A stretch of DNA of 64,000 bases from Mesorhizobium sp. (GTDB taxonomy: Bacteria; Pseudomonadota; Alphaproteobacteria; Rhizobiales; Rhizobiaceae): NCBI GenBank assembly GCA_027492275.1, contig JAPUFC010000077.1:72098-136097 (forward strand), read 5' to 3'. Shown here piece by piece: positions 8,788 to 17,005 of the stretch. The position numbers were made by a program, and so were the translations under genes. Numbering within the stretch: the first letter of the stretch is position 1; each line of letters begins with the position of its first letter. The notes under the pieces are model-generated. The model did no database searches and was not told the DNA's origin. It saw nothing but the letters and a program-made list of their open reading frames with translations.

Positions 8788-10367
8788 CACAGCGACTCCA
8801 GGAAGCGGATCAGCGCCGCGCGCTCGGCGGCGGGCGCGTCGGCGAAGCGGTCGCGCGAGGCCTGCGCCTCGCCGCCGTGCCACAGGATCGCCTCGGTCAG
8901 GTCGCGCGCGCGCCCGTCATGCAGGAAGAAGGTGTGGCCGTTGACCCGTTTGGTCAATCCGATGCCCCACAGCGGCGCGGTGCGCCATTCGGTGCCGGTG
9001 GCGTCGCCCACGCGCTGTCCGTCGGCCAGTCCTTCGCCCATGTCGTGCAGCAGCAGGTCGCTGTAGGGCCAGATGAGCTGGAAGGCATGCGCCTTGTTGG
9101 GCGCGTCGCGTCGCGTGACGAATTTCGGCGTGTGGCAGCTCGTGCAGCCATAGCCGTAGAAGGCCTGCTTGCCGGCCAGCACCTCGGGCTTGCCGGCATC
9201 GCGGCGCGCCGGCACGGCGAGGTTTTGCGAATAGAAGGTCACGAGGTCGAGGATCGGGTCCGGCGCCTCCGTGTCGCCCAGCCGCTCCTGCACGCCGGTC
9301 GGCATGGCGCGGCACGCGGCCTCGGCCTCCGTGCAGTCGCCCCAGTGGCGCGGCGCGTCGGGCGAGGAGATGCCGATGTCGGCGGCGAAGGCGTCCGCCG
9401 TCTGCTGACGGATCGTCGGCATCTCGGCCTTCCAGCCGAAGCGGCCGAGCGTCAGCGCCCCTTCCTTTGCGCCGCGCGCCACAACCTTCTCGCGCACGAT
9501 CGCCGCCTTGCCGGAAATCCCGTCGCCGTCCCTGTCGTCGGGGTCGGCGCGGGCGAGGATGTCGGCCGGATGGATCTGCTCCAGCAGGCCGAGCCCGATC
9601 ATCGGCGGCGCGATGCGTGGCGACAGCGTCGTGGCCGCGTGCATCGGTCCGTAGGACAGCCTCTCCACCGCATAGGCCGGCTTGCGCAGCGAAACCGTGG
9701 TTCCGTCGCCCAGCGCCACCGGGATTTCGGTGTAGGTGATGCCTATCCGGCCTTCCGAGGCGAGGCCGGGCACGGCGAGGTCCTGCAACTGGCCGCCATA
9801 GACCGGGTCGGGGAAATTCAGCGCCAGCCGGTCGGCCACCGCGCGCCGCTCCTCCTCGCTCCCGGCGTCGCGGGCCAGCCGCAGCAGCATGGAGGTCGCG
9901 TCGTCGCTTCCCTCCGGCGGATGGCCGCGCCCGTCCTTCAGGTGGCAGCTCTGGCAGGCGCGGGCGTTGAACAGCGGTCCGAGCCCGTCGGAGGCCTGTG
10001 TGGAGGAGGGGGCCGACACCCACAGCTTGCGGAAGATGCCGTTGCCGAGCTTGAAGTCGCCCTCCTCCTCGAAGGTCAGGTTGGCGTTGGACTGCGAGAA
10101 CGCGTCTTGGTTCACGCGCTTGCGCGAGGTGCCGGCGCCGCCCTGCATCGGCTCGAAATCCTCGGCCTTGGAAAAATCCGTGGTCGGCCGGGTGATCGCC
10201 TCGACGCGGGCGAGGTCCTCGGCGGAAAGGTCGGTGCGTGTGGTGGGAACGGCGGGCTGGCCGGCATAGGAGGCCGTGGCCATCGTGACGGCAGCCAACA
10301 TCGATAGTGAAAGGATGCACGTCCAAAACGGCGCGATGCGGCGCAAAAATCCTACATCGCGCCGCAT
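8787..10367 (-). CDS. Di-haem oxidoreductase, DUF1111 (putative thiol oxidoreductase)
   Basis: Exported c-type cytochrome-like protein of 526 aa. An N-terminal signal (ILSLSMLAAVTMATASYAGQ) precedes two haem-binding motifs, CQSCH after FNARA and CTSCH after FYGYG, the latter about 270 residues later. That spacing and the intervening GKQAFYGYG / LHDMGEGLADG blocks are characteristic of DUF1111. I used the ATG at 10367; an upstream TTG at 10388 is the only in-frame extension. The gene is one base overlapping with the following imelysin gene and 75 bases after bfr. Electron transfer for periplasmic iron redox chemistry is inferred from the conserved neighbourhood. Confidence 0.9.
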   Translation of the reverse strand: MRRDVGFLRRIAPFWTCILSLSMLAAVTMATASYAGQPAVPTTRTDLSAEDLARVEAITRPTTDFSKAEDFEPMQGGAGTSRKRVNQDAFSQSNANLTFEEEGDFKLGNGIFRKLWVSAPSSTQASDGLGPLFNARACQSCHLKDGRGHPPEGSDDATSMLLRLARDAGSEEERRAVADRLALNFPDPVYGGQLQDLAVPGLASEGRIGITYTEIPVALGDGTTVSLRKPAYAVERLSYGPMHAATTLSPRIAPPMIGLGLLEQIHPADILARADPDDRDGDGISGKAAIVREKVVARGAKEGALTLGRFGWKAEMPTIRQQTADAFAADIGISSPDAPRHWGDCTEAEAACRAMPTGVQERLGDTEAPDPILDLVTFYSQNLAVPARRDAGKPEVLAGKQAFYGYGCTSCHTPKFVTRRDAPNKAHAFQLIWPYSDLLLHDMGEGLADGQRVGDATGTEWRTAPLWGIGLTKRVNGHTFFLHDGRARDLTEAILWHGGEAQASRDRFADAPAAERAALIRFLESL

Positions 10368-10442
10368 GGCGTCATGGTCCTTGAGCAATTCCTGGAAAAG
10401 TGCGTAGCGGTTTTCCGTCCGGAATTGCGAAGAAGCAAAGAT

Positions 10443-10940
10443 CTAGTGGCCGCCGCCCTCGACGTCGTTGGCGGAATCGGCGTTGAGCAGGCCGTATTTC
10501 TCGTCACCGATCTTGGCGAGCAGGTCGAGCTGCGTTTCGAGGAAGTCGATATGGCCTTCCTCGTCCCTGAGCAGCTCCTCGAAAAGCTGCATCGACACGT
10601 AGTCGCCGGCCTCGTGGCAGATCTCGCGCGAGCGCTTGTAGGAGGTGCGGGCGTCGTATTCGCCGGCAAGGTCGGACTCCAGCACTTCCTTGACGTTCTG
10701 GCCGATGCGCAGCGGCGCGACGGACTGCAGGTTCGGGTGGCCTTCCAGGAAGATGATGCGGGCGATGATCTTGTCCGCATGGTGCATTTCCTCGATGGAT
10801 TCGGCCCGCTCCTTCTTCGCGAGCTTGGTGTAGCCCCAGTCGTCGAGCAGGCGATAGTGGAGCCAGTACTGGTTGACCGCCCCCAGCTCCAGAAACAGCG
10901 CCTCGTTAAGCCGCTCGATGACCTGCTTTTCGCCCTTCAT
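10443..10940 (-). CDS. bfr: Bacterioferritin
   Basis: Haem-containing iron-storage protein, 165 aa, cytoplasmic 24-mer. Starts [26 protein letters not shown], the standard Bfr N-terminus. Ferroxidase ligands (E in [10 protein letters not shown] and H in [10 protein letters not shown], later E/H in [11 protein letters not shown]) and the haem-ligating Met of EEMHHAD are present. The reading frame is open upstream but that part is the bfd gene in another frame. The start codon lies inside the end of bfd (35-base overlap), so bfd and bfr are translationally coupled. Storage (Bfr) and release (Bfd) functions are thus made together. Confidence 0.96.
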   Translation of the reverse strand: MKGEKQVIERLNEALFLELGAVNQYWLHYRLLDDWGYTKLAKKERAESIEEMHHADKIIARIIFLEGHPNLQSVAPLRIGQNVKEVLESDLAGEYDARTSYKRSREICHEAGDYVSMQLFEELLRDEEGHIDFLETQLDLLAKIGDEKYGLLNADSANDVEGGGH

Positions 10941-11217
10941 GGGTTCTGCTCCCGAATTGGACGCGCAGCTCTCTGACGCGGTCCAGATGTGAAACGATGT
11001 CCACGCCGCCCATCTGCGAGCGCGTGTGGTAGCCTTCGGTGACCCGAATGATCGTTTCGACCACATTTGGGAAGCAGCCGCAACAGCGACCGCGTTTCTT
11101 CATGCGATGATAGACCTTCGCGGGAACGATGAGCCCCCACGGGTCCTCGTCGAGAAGTTCGACGATCGTGTCCTCGATTTCCCTTTCCGTGATCAGGTTG
11201 CAGTGGCAGATCAGCAT
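10906..11217 (-). CDS. bfd: Bacterioferritin-associated ferredoxin Bfd
   Basis: Small [2Fe-2S] protein (103 aa) that delivers electrons to bacterioferritin for iron release. Cluster ligands are visible as CHC at residues 4-6 and the CxxC formed by C45 and C48 in RGRCCGCFP, inside a BFD-like helix-turn-helix region. It is longer than E. coli Bfd (64 aa): a C-terminal tail from about residue 69 is encoded partly in the overlap with bfr. No recognisable Irr box is seen in the 101 bases upstream; it may be expressed from the imelysin promoter region or its own. A ferredoxin reductase-like gene at 13010 could supply its electrons (inference). Confidence 0.9.
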   Translation of the reverse strand: MLICHCNLITEREIEDTIVELLDEDPWGLIVPAKVYHRMKKRGRCCGCFPNVVETIIRVTEGYHTRSQMGGVDIVSHLDRVRELRVQFGSRTHEGRKAGHRAA

Positions 11218-11318
11218 TGTCGACTCGTGGCTGACGGCGGCGCCGTCTGGCTATTTCATACGCTCGAGGCCTTAAGCCTCATTGAAAACCCGCTCCGCGC
11301 GGGCCATTCCCGTTGACG

Positions 11319-12623
11319 TCACTGGAACACCTTGTCCGGCGCGTCGAGGCTGTCCGATCCCTCGAAGGCGATCGCGTCCAGCCTCAGCGCCGCGACGCCG
11401 CGCTCGATCGACTTGGTCTGGTCGACCAGCGCGTCGATCGCCGCCTGCACGGTGGCGTTGCCGTCCGTGTTGCCCTCGCCGATCTGCTGGTCGTAGGCCT
11501 CGCCGGCGTCGACGCGCGCCTTGATCGCCTCCATCTTCGCCACCGTGGCGTCGAGCTTGGCCGCGATCTCGGCATCCACCGCCGCGTCCGTCCCCTTCAC
11601 CAGGTCGGAAACCGAGGGGCCCTTCACCTCCGAACCGTCGACCCGCCTGTAGCTGCCGCGATAGACGTTGCGGATGCCGATCGCGTCGTAGAGATGCGAG
11701 ATGTGGGTGTTGTCGGAGAAGCAGTCGTGCTCCTCCTCCGGGTCGTGCAGCAGCAGGCCGAGCTTCATGCGCTCGCCGGCCAGCTCGCCGTAGGACAGCG
11801 AGCCCATGCCGGTCAGGATCGTCGAGATGCCGGTTTTCGCGTCGCCGTCGAGCAGGCCCTTGCGCGCCTCGCCGCCGTCCTTCCAGTTGCCCACCATCTC
11901 CTCGAGGTCGGCGACCAGCAGCTCCGAGGCCGCCGCCAGATACTGCGCGCGGCGATCGCAGTGGCCGCCGGTGCAGTTGGCCGTGTCGTAGTCGGTGTAG
12001 GGCCGGTTGCCGGCGCCCGGACCGGTACCGTTCAGGTCCTGCCCCCACAGCAGGAACTCGATGGCGTGGTATCCGGTCGCGACGTTGGCCTCGATGTCGC
12101 CGGCCTCCTGCAGCGTGCCCGACAGGAATTCCGGCGTCAGCTTCGAGGCGTCGACCTTCTCGCCGTTGATCTCGATCGAGGCGTTGGCGATCACATTGGC
12201 CGTGTAGAGCGTGTTCTCGTCCGATTCCGTGCCGTAGCTCGCGTCGACGTAGTCGATCAGCCCCTCGTCCAGCGGCCAGGCGTTCACCCGGCCCTCCCAG
12301 TCGTCGACGATCGCGTTGCCGAAGCGGAACACCTCCGTCTGCTGATAGGGGATGCGAGCCGCCCGCCAGGCCTCGCGCGCCGCCTTCAGCGTCTCATCGG
12401 ACGGTTTCGCGATCAGCGCGTCGACGGCCGCGTCCAGCGCTCTGGCCGTCGTCAGCGCATCCTCGTAGCCGGCCAGCGCGATGTCGGCATAGGTCGCGAT
12501 GACGGCCTTGGGATCGGTCTCGGCCTTCACCGGCAGCACGAAGGCGGCCGCCGTGAGCGCGAAGGTGGCGGCTGTGGTCGCGGCGAGCTTCAGCGCATAC
12601 CGGCTGCGGGCGCTTCTCGGCAT
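11319..12623 (-). CDS. Imelysin-family periplasmic iron-related protein (first copy)
   Basis: Exported protein of 434 aa with signal sequence LKLAATTAATFALTAAAFVLPVKA. It carries the full imelysin signature GYHAIEFLLWG (GxHxxE) and a second conserved block CFSDNTHISHLYDAIGI, typical of the larger IrpA/insulin-cleaving-like branch. The ATG at 12623 is preferred since TGAGG sits about nine bases upstream; ATG 12635 is an alternative. It heads the minus-strand iron locus: a 101-base gap separates it from bfd. Iron-acquisition function is from family knowledge (Synechococcus IrpA, EfeO domain). An Irr box lies 269 bases upstream, closer to the divergent gene. Confidence 0.9.
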   Translation of the reverse strand: MPRSARSRYALKLAATTAATFALTAAAFVLPVKAETDPKAVIATYADIALAGYEDALTTARALDAAVDALIAKPSDETLKAAREAWRAARIPYQQTEVFRFGNAIVDDWEGRVNAWPLDEGLIDYVDASYGTESDENTLYTANVIANASIEINGEKVDASKLTPEFLSGTLQEAGDIEANVATGYHAIEFLLWGQDLNGTGPGAGNRPYTDYDTANCTGGHCDRRAQYLAAASELLVADLEEMVGNWKDGGEARKGLLDGDAKTGISTILTGMGSLSYGELAGERMKLGLLLHDPEEEHDCFSDNTHISHLYDAIGIRNVYRGSYRRVDGSEVKGPSVSDLVKGTDAAVDAEIAAKLDATVAKMEAIKARVDAGEAYDQQIGEGNTDGNATVQAAIDALVDQTKSIERGVAALRLDAIAFEGSDSLDAPDKVFQ

Positions 12624-13009
12624 GATGAACCTCATGGATGGATACGAGCTGACGGCATCGCGCCGCCGCTTCCGGCGAATGAAAGGGACAGGGACGGCGG
12701 CGCGGCCGTGACGATCGACTCGGGCGCGGTCGCATGGGGCGCGGCGGCCCATGCCTGGCAATCAGTCAATTCCGCCTCCAATCGAGCAGGGGTCAAGGCC
12801 CGCCATCAAAGGACTACGTTCGACCATCCTGATACGTCCGCGCAGGTCCGGAAGTCAATCTCTTTCGGGAAAAAGACAATGGGATCAAGTATTTAGAATT
12901 ATTCTAAACTGACATTGTCAGCTTTAGGCGCATGCGGCCCGGCTTGACATGGCGGAAGGCCGATGCGAGCGAGAGGCGCGCCGTTTCGGCCGTGGAGGAA
13001 CGCCTGCAG
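12624..13009. other. 386-base divergent intergenic region of the iron locus
   Basis: No credible coding region lies here; open frames across it are extensions of the flanking genes. It holds the 5' regions of the imelysin gene (leftward) and of the ferredoxin-reductase-like gene (rightward), and the Irr-box palindrome at 12892-12908 in a markedly AT-richer stretch (about 12884-12912). The AT-rich segment is the best place for a regulated promoter. Confidence 0.7.
12892..12908. promoter_or_regulatory. Irr box (iron control element, ICE)
   Basis: Perfect inverted repeat TTTAGAA-TTA-TTCTAAA. It matches the rhizobial Irr-box pattern as I recall it (TTTAGAA, three bases, TTCTAAA) without mismatch. 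Irr is the haem/iron-responsive regulator of Rhizobiales that acts under iron limitation. The site is 102 bases upstream of the flavoprotein start at 13010 and 269 bases upstream of the imelysin start at 12623. It may control either or both. Confidence 0.85.
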
Positions 13010-14263
13010 ATGACGAGGACGATCGCGATAGTCGGGGCCGGGCATGCCGGGGTGCAGGCGGCGGCCAGCCTGCGCGACGAGGGGTTCGACGGCCGCATCG
13101 CGCTGATCGGCGAGGAGCGCGACCTGCCCTACCACAAGCCGCCTCTGTCCAAGACTTTCATCAAGGACGCCCAGGCCAGGCCGCAGGTGCTGCGCGCCGA
13201 AAACTTTTACGCCGCGCAGGGCATCGACCTGCTGTTCGGCGAGACGGTGGACACGCTCGATCTGGCCGGCCGCCGGCTCGTCTTCGGCGATGGCAGCACG
13301 CTCGGCTTCGACGCCGCCATCCTGGCTACCGGCGCGCGCCCGCGCCCGCTGCCGCTGGAGGGCGCCACCGTTTCCGGCCTCGTCGCGCTGCGCACGCTGG
13401 CCGACGCGGCGCTCATCCGCGACCTTGCGCCGCAGGCCGGCAACGTCGTCATCATCGGCGGCGGCTTCATCGGGCTGGAGATCGCCGCGACGCTCGCCGC
13501 ACTCGGCAGCCGCATCACCGTGGTCGAGGCGCAGGACAGGCTGCTGGCGCGCGTCGTCGCCCCCGCCGTCTCGGCGCATGTGGCGGCGCGACTGCGCGCC
13601 CTGGGCATTCGCGTGCTCACCGGTGTCACCGTTTCCAGGCTGGAATCGGCTGCCGGCCGGGTCGAGGCCGTGCTGCTGTCCTCCGGCGAGCGCCTGCCGG
13701 CGGACATGGCGGTCGTCGGCATCGGCGTGCTGCCCAACCAGGAGCTGGCGGCGGCCGCCGGCATCGCCACCGGCAATGGCATCCGCGTCGACGCCGGCAT
13801 GCGAAGCTCCGTGCCGGACATCCTCGCCATCGGCGACGTCGCGTCCTACCGCCATTTCATGACCGGCGCCGACGCCAGGCTGGAATCGGTGCAGAACGCC
13901 ACCGATCAGGCGCGGCTCGCCGCCCGCACGCTCACCGGCAGGGAAGAGAGCTACGCCGCCGTGCCGTGGTTCTGGTCCGACATCGGCGACATGAAGCTGC
14001 AGATGGTCGGCCTGACCGGCGGCGGCGACCGCCACGTCCTGCTCGGCGACCCGGCGGAGAACAAATTCTCCGTGGTGCATTTCCTTGGCGACCGCTTCCT
14101 CGGCATCGAGTCCGTCAACCGCCCGGCCGACCATATGCTCGGCCGCCGCATGCTCGGCGAAGGTTTCGCGCCCGGTTTTTCACTTTTCCAGGCCGGCCCG
14201 GAAGCGGTCAAGGCCGCCTACGACGCCTTCAAGGCCGGCAAGGCGTCGTCAACCGCGCCTTAA
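13010..14263 (+). CDS. FAD-dependent ferredoxin reductase-like oxidoreductase
   Basis: NAD(P)H-dependent flavoprotein of 417 aa. FAD site IAIVGAGHAGVQAA at the N-terminus, the PYHKPPLSK block, the ATG motif AAILATGARPRPLPL, the NAD site NVVIIGGGFIGLEIA near residue 145 and the second FAD motif DILAIGDVASY place it with rhodocoxin/putidaredoxin-type reductases. The start at 13010 has GGAGGA about ten bases upstream; an ATG at 12932 would include non-homologous residues. It is divergent from the imelysin/bfd/bfr unit and has the Irr box in its 5' region. Reduction of Bfd or another [2Fe-2S] ferredoxin is an attractive inference, unproven. Confidence 0.9.
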   Translation: MTRTIAIVGAGHAGVQAAASLRDEGFDGRIALIGEERDLPYHKPPLSKTFIKDAQARPQVLRAENFYAAQGIDLLFGETVDTLDLAGRRLVFGDGSTLGFDAAILATGARPRPLPLEGATVSGLVALRTLADAALIRDLAPQAGNVVIIGGGFIGLEIAATLAALGSRITVVEAQDRLLARVVAPAVSAHVAARLRALGIRVLTGVTVSRLESAAGRVEAVLLSSGERLPADMAVVGIGVLPNQELAAAAGIATGNGIRVDAGMRSSVPDILAIGDVASYRHFMTGADARLESVQNATDQARLAARTLTGREESYAAVPWFWSDIGDMKLQMVGLTGGGDRHVLLGDPAENKFSVVHFLGDRFLGIESVNRPADHMLGRRMLGEGFAPGFSLFQAGPEAVKAAYDAFKAGKASSTAP

Positions 14264-14287
14264 CGCCCGGCGTGCGACGCTGACGCC

Positions 14288-14524
14288 ATGTCGGGTTTCG
14301 CGCTTCCGCGCCTGAGATGGCTCCTGGTTTCCGGCCTCGCGGTCGGGATATGGGTCGCCTATTCCGATTCCGGCAAGCCGCGGCCGCCGGAGCGCGTGCC
14401 GTCGGGCCTCGGCTCGATCCTGTCGCTGCCGGACCGCGTCGCGCCGCCGAAGGCGCGCCCCGAACGGCCGGGCTGGATCGACGGCCGCCCGCCGCGCCCG
14501 CCCGAAGCGGTCAGAAAGCCTTGA
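14288..14524 (+). CDS. Hypothetical small protein with one membrane helix
   Basis: Unrecognised 78-aa protein. The N-terminus PRLRWLLVSGLAVGIWVAY looks like a signal anchor or uncleaved signal, followed by a proline/arginine-rich, probably disordered tail (PERPGWIDGRPPRPPEAV). It follows the reductase gene by 24 bases on the same strand and overlaps the convergent Lrp-type gene by 14 bases. Codon composition fits the neighbourhood. No function can be named; possibly membrane-tethered. Confidence 0.55.
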   Translation: MSGFALPRLRWLLVSGLAVGIWVAYSDSGKPRPPERVPSGLGSILSLPDRVAPPKARPERPGWIDGRPPRPPEAVRKP

Positions 14525-14747
14525 AGGTCAGCGTCGTGAGCGAGCGCACGATGCCCGGCACGCTGGCGATCTCGTCGTTGATGAACTTGCCGATGTCGTC
14601 CTCGGCCTCGATGTAGATCTTCATCAAGAGATCGTAGTCGCCGCTGGTCGAGTAGAGCTCCGACACGATCTCCTTCTCGTACAGCGCGTCGGCCACCTCG
14701 TAGGTCTTGCCGGGCGCGCACTGCAACTGCACGAACACCGCTCTCAT
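14511..14747 (-). CDS. Stand-alone Lrp/AsnC ligand-binding (RAM) domain protein
   Basis: Protein of 78 aa made only of the regulatory ACT-like RAM domain of Lrp/AsnC regulators: VFVQLQCAPGKTYEVADALYE, then STSGDYDLLMKIYIEAEDDIGKF and VPGIVRSLTTLTFKAF. It has no DNA-binding helix-turn-helix, which is normal for the small SraA-type family. Such proteins may bind amino acids or hetero-oligomerise with full-length Lrp members; specific role unknown. Monocistronic, with palindromic repeats just upstream (14836-14953). Confidence 0.85.
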   Translation of the reverse strand: MRAVFVQLQCAPGKTYEVADALYEKEIVSELYSTSGDYDLLMKIYIEAEDDIGKFINDEIASVPGIVRSLTTLTFKAF

Positions 14748-14835
14748 CGCGCCGATCCCTTTCCGCTGCTCCTGCGTCTGGAGATAGCGCTTCCGGCGCG
14801 GTTCCGAAACAGTTTTGATGCCCCGTGGGACAGCG

Positions 14836-14953
14836 CGCCCTCCACCACTTCGTGGTCCCCCTCCCCCGTGAGCGGGGGAGGATCAGCGTCGCGGCCGGCA
14901 TCTCCTCCCCTGCGAAGCGGGGGAGGGGGACCACGAAGTGGTGGCGGGGGGCG
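14836..14953. repeat. Palindromic intergenic repeat pair (locus 2)
   Basis: Two head-to-head copies of the repeat family seen at 6359-6600. CCACCACTTCGTGGTCC..CTCCCC(C)GTGAGCGGGGGAGG is followed by CTCCTCCCCTGCGAAGCGGGGGAGG..GGACCACGAAGTGGTGG. The outer arms are inverted repeats of each other, so the element can fold into one long cruciform with internal hairpins. It lies between the Lrp-type gene and the Gfo/Idh/MocA gene and replaces an obvious terminator there. Confidence 0.85.
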
Positions 14954-14977
14954 CACGCCTTGCGAACGACGCAGCCC

Positions 14978-16129
14978 CTACCGCCGTCTGGCCAGCAGCG
15001 CGCGCGCCTCCGCCGGTCCCAGCCGCTGCGGCCGCTCGCAGCGCGTGCGCATCGCCACGAAGGCGCCGTCTTCCCCCGACTGCAGGATGCCCGTCATCAC
15101 GTCCACCGTGTGCAGCGCCAGGTCGAGCGAGCAGCGGTGCGGCTCGCCGGCCAGGATCGACAGCGCCATGTCAGCCAGCCCCGCCGCGCGGTAGTTGGCC
15201 AGCATCTCGCCGCCATGGTTCTGGTTCGCCGTGGCGAAGGGGTGGCTCCAGCGCAGCGCCTGCCGCTCGGGCGTGGCGCGGTTGGTGAAGCGCACGTCGC
15301 CGCCGAAGAAGTTCGGGTCGGGCAGGTGCAGCGAGCCCTCCTCGCCATAGAGCTCCATCGGCGCGTGTCCGTGATGCCATACGTCCCAGCTCGACGAGAA
15401 GGTCACCGCCGCGCCGTTCTCGAAGTCGAGCAGCGCGTGGATCGTCGTCGGCGTCGCCACTCGGATGATCTCGCCATGGCGCGGCTTGGACGTGATGGTG
15501 CGCTCCCTGGCCGGGATCGCGGTCAGCGCCGCGACCCGCCGCACCGGCCCGACGAGCTGGATCAGGTTGGCGATATAGTAGGGCCCGAGATCGAGGATCG
15601 GTCCGCCGCCCGGCTGGAAGAAGAAATCCGGGTTGGGGTGCCAGTCCTCCATGCCGTGGCTCATCACGTGGCAGGTGCCGCTGGTGATGCGGCCGAGCCG
15701 GCCGCTGTCGATCAGGTGCCGCGCCAACTGGTGCGAGCCGCCGAGGAAGGTGTCCGGCGCGGAGCCGACGCGCAGGCCCTTCGCCTCCGCCAGCCGCTTC
15801 AGGTCCAGCCCGTCTTCCAGCGTCAGCACGAAGGGCTTCTCGGAATAGACGTGCTTGCCGGCTTCCAGCGCCTGCCGCGACACGGCGTGATGCGCGGCGG
15901 GGATGGTGAGGTTCAGCACGATGTCGATGTCGGCCGCGCCGAGAAGCCCCTCCACCGTCTCGGCCCGCACGCCGTATTCCGTCGCCCTGAGCTTCGCCGT
16001 CTCGGGGTTCAGGTCGGCGCAGGCGCGGATCTCGATGCCCTTGAACAGCGGCGCCAGCGAGAAATAGGTGGTCGAGATGTTGCCGCATCCCAGAACGCCG
16101 ACGCCCAGTCTCTTCGGCCGCGCAGCCAT
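14978..16129 (-). CDS. Gfo/Idh/MocA family oxidoreductase
   Basis: NAD(P)-dependent sugar or inositol-type dehydrogenase, 383 aa. Rossmann motif LGVGVLGCGNISTTYF near residue 8, then ADLNPETAKLRATEYG and the catalytic EKP motif in HVYSEKPFVLTLEDG. The C-terminal domain includes GGGPILDLGPYYI. It follows the sugar isomerase gene by 27 bases on the same strand, so the pair likely forms a catabolic operon. The substrate is unknown; dehydrogenase-isomerase pairs typically act on keto-sugars or inositol derivatives. No transporter genes lie in this window. Confidence 0.92.
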   Translation of the reverse strand: MAARPKRLGVGVLGCGNISTTYFSLAPLFKGIEIRACADLNPETAKLRATEYGVRAETVEGLLGAADIDIVLNLTIPAAHHAVSRQALEAGKHVYSEKPFVLTLEDGLDLKRLAEAKGLRVGSAPDTFLGGSHQLARHLIDSGRLGRITSGTCHVMSHGMEDWHPNPDFFFQPGGGPILDLGPYYIANLIQLVGPVRRVAALTAIPARERTITSKPRHGEIIRVATPTTIHALLDFENGAAVTFSSSWDVWHHGHAPMELYGEEGSLHLPDPNFFGGDVRFTNRATPERQALRWSHPFATANQNHGGEMLANYRAAGLADMALSILAGEPHRCSLDLALHTVDVMTGILQSGEDGAFVAMRTRCERPQRLGPAEARALLARRR

Positions 16130-16156
16130 GCTTGCCTCCCTTGCGACGCCGCTGCT

Positions 16157-16903
16157 CTAGAACGCCTTCACCGTCTCGATCGAGCGCCGCGCGAAGCGGG
16201 ACAGGTCGGACGGGTTGTCGTGCTCCACGATGAAGTGCTGTGCCCCGGTCCTCGCCGTCAGCAGGGGCACGAGCGCGGCCCAGTCCACCGTGCCGTGGCC
16301 GACATCGGCCCAGCCGTCCTCGTCCGTCGCCTCGCCGGCCGGCGCGATGTCTTTCACATGTGCGGCCACGATACGCCGCCCGTGGCGCTCGATCCAGTCG
16401 CGCGGGTCTTCGCCGGCGCGGATCACCCAGGCCACGTCGATCTCCCAGCCGATCTCCGGCGCACCGTCGAGGATGATCGCCATCGGCATAGAACCGTCCG
16501 TCAGCGCAGCGAACTCGAAATCATGATTGTGCCAGGCGAAGCTGAAGCCGGCCTCGCGCGCCGTCGCCCCGATGGCCTCCAGCCGCCCGGCGAAGCTCCG
16601 CCAGCCGCCCGCGTCGCGCGGCCGGTCGGCCTCGTCCAGCCAGGGACAGACCAGCGTCGATATGCCGAGCGTTTCCGCCACGTCTCGCGCGCGCGAAAAA
16701 TCCCGTTCCAGCATGTCGAGCGGAAAATGTCCCGTGGGCATGGAAAGCCCCGCCGCATCGAGCAGCGCGCGAAAACCCGGCGCGTCGGCATAGAGGTCCG
16801 GAAACCCCTCGACCTCGACGTAGCCCAGCGCCGCGAGTCGTTGGAGCACGTCGCTCCATGGCTGGAAATTGCGCGCGCTGTAGAGCTGGAACGACCAGTT
16901 CAT
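16157..16903 (-). CDS. Sugar phosphate isomerase/epimerase (AP endonuclease 2-type TIM barrel)
   Basis: Cytoplasmic xylose-isomerase-like TIM-barrel protein, 248 aa. Typical elements are LQRLAALGYVEVEGFPDLY, FSFAWHNHDFEF, APEIGWEIDVAWVIRAGEDP, VAAHVKDI and a C-terminal HFIVEHDNPSD, containing the metal-binding His/Glu/Asp residues of the family (IolE/IolH-like). It is the first gene of a two-gene unit with the downstream Gfo/Idh/MocA dehydrogenase. Two overlapping palindromes lie 63-89 bases upstream of its ATG, suggesting repression by a LacI- or GntR-type regulator not encoded here. Confidence 0.9.
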   Translation of the reverse strand: MNWSFQLYSARNFQPWSDVLQRLAALGYVEVEGFPDLYADAPGFRALLDAAGLSMPTGHFPLDMLERDFSRARDVAETLGISTLVCPWLDEADRPRDAGGWRSFAGRLEAIGATAREAGFSFAWHNHDFEFAALTDGSMPMAIILDGAPEIGWEIDVAWVIRAGEDPRDWIERHGRRIVAAHVKDIAPAGEATDEDGWADVGHGTVDWAALVPLLTARTGAQHFIVEHDNPSDLSRFARRSIETVKAF

Positions 16904-16965
16904 GGCGGTAACCCTGGCGGCTTCACTGTGGCTGTTCCCGCCAGATACACCCGCCGCCGGGCTGG

Positions 16966-16992
16966 TGTAAATCGATTTAGACCATGGTCTAA
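16966..16992. promoter_or_regulatory. Overlapping palindromic operators upstream of the sugar isomerase operon
   Basis: Two dyads overlap. TGTAAATC-GATTTAGA (16966-16981) is symmetric about a central CG with one mismatch per half-site, as in LacI-family operators. TTAGACCATGGTCTAA (16977-16992) is a perfect 16-base palindrome resembling GntR-type sites. They lie upstream of the isomerase-dehydrogenase pair and just past the YciI gene's stop. Assignment to a regulator family is inference. Confidence 0.6.
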
Positions 16993-17005
16993 CCCGCCGC
17001 CCGCG

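Noticed and set aside
11218..11318. Irr box upstream of bfd
   Set aside because: The 101 bases before bfd contain no TTTAGAA/TTCTAAA-like dyad.
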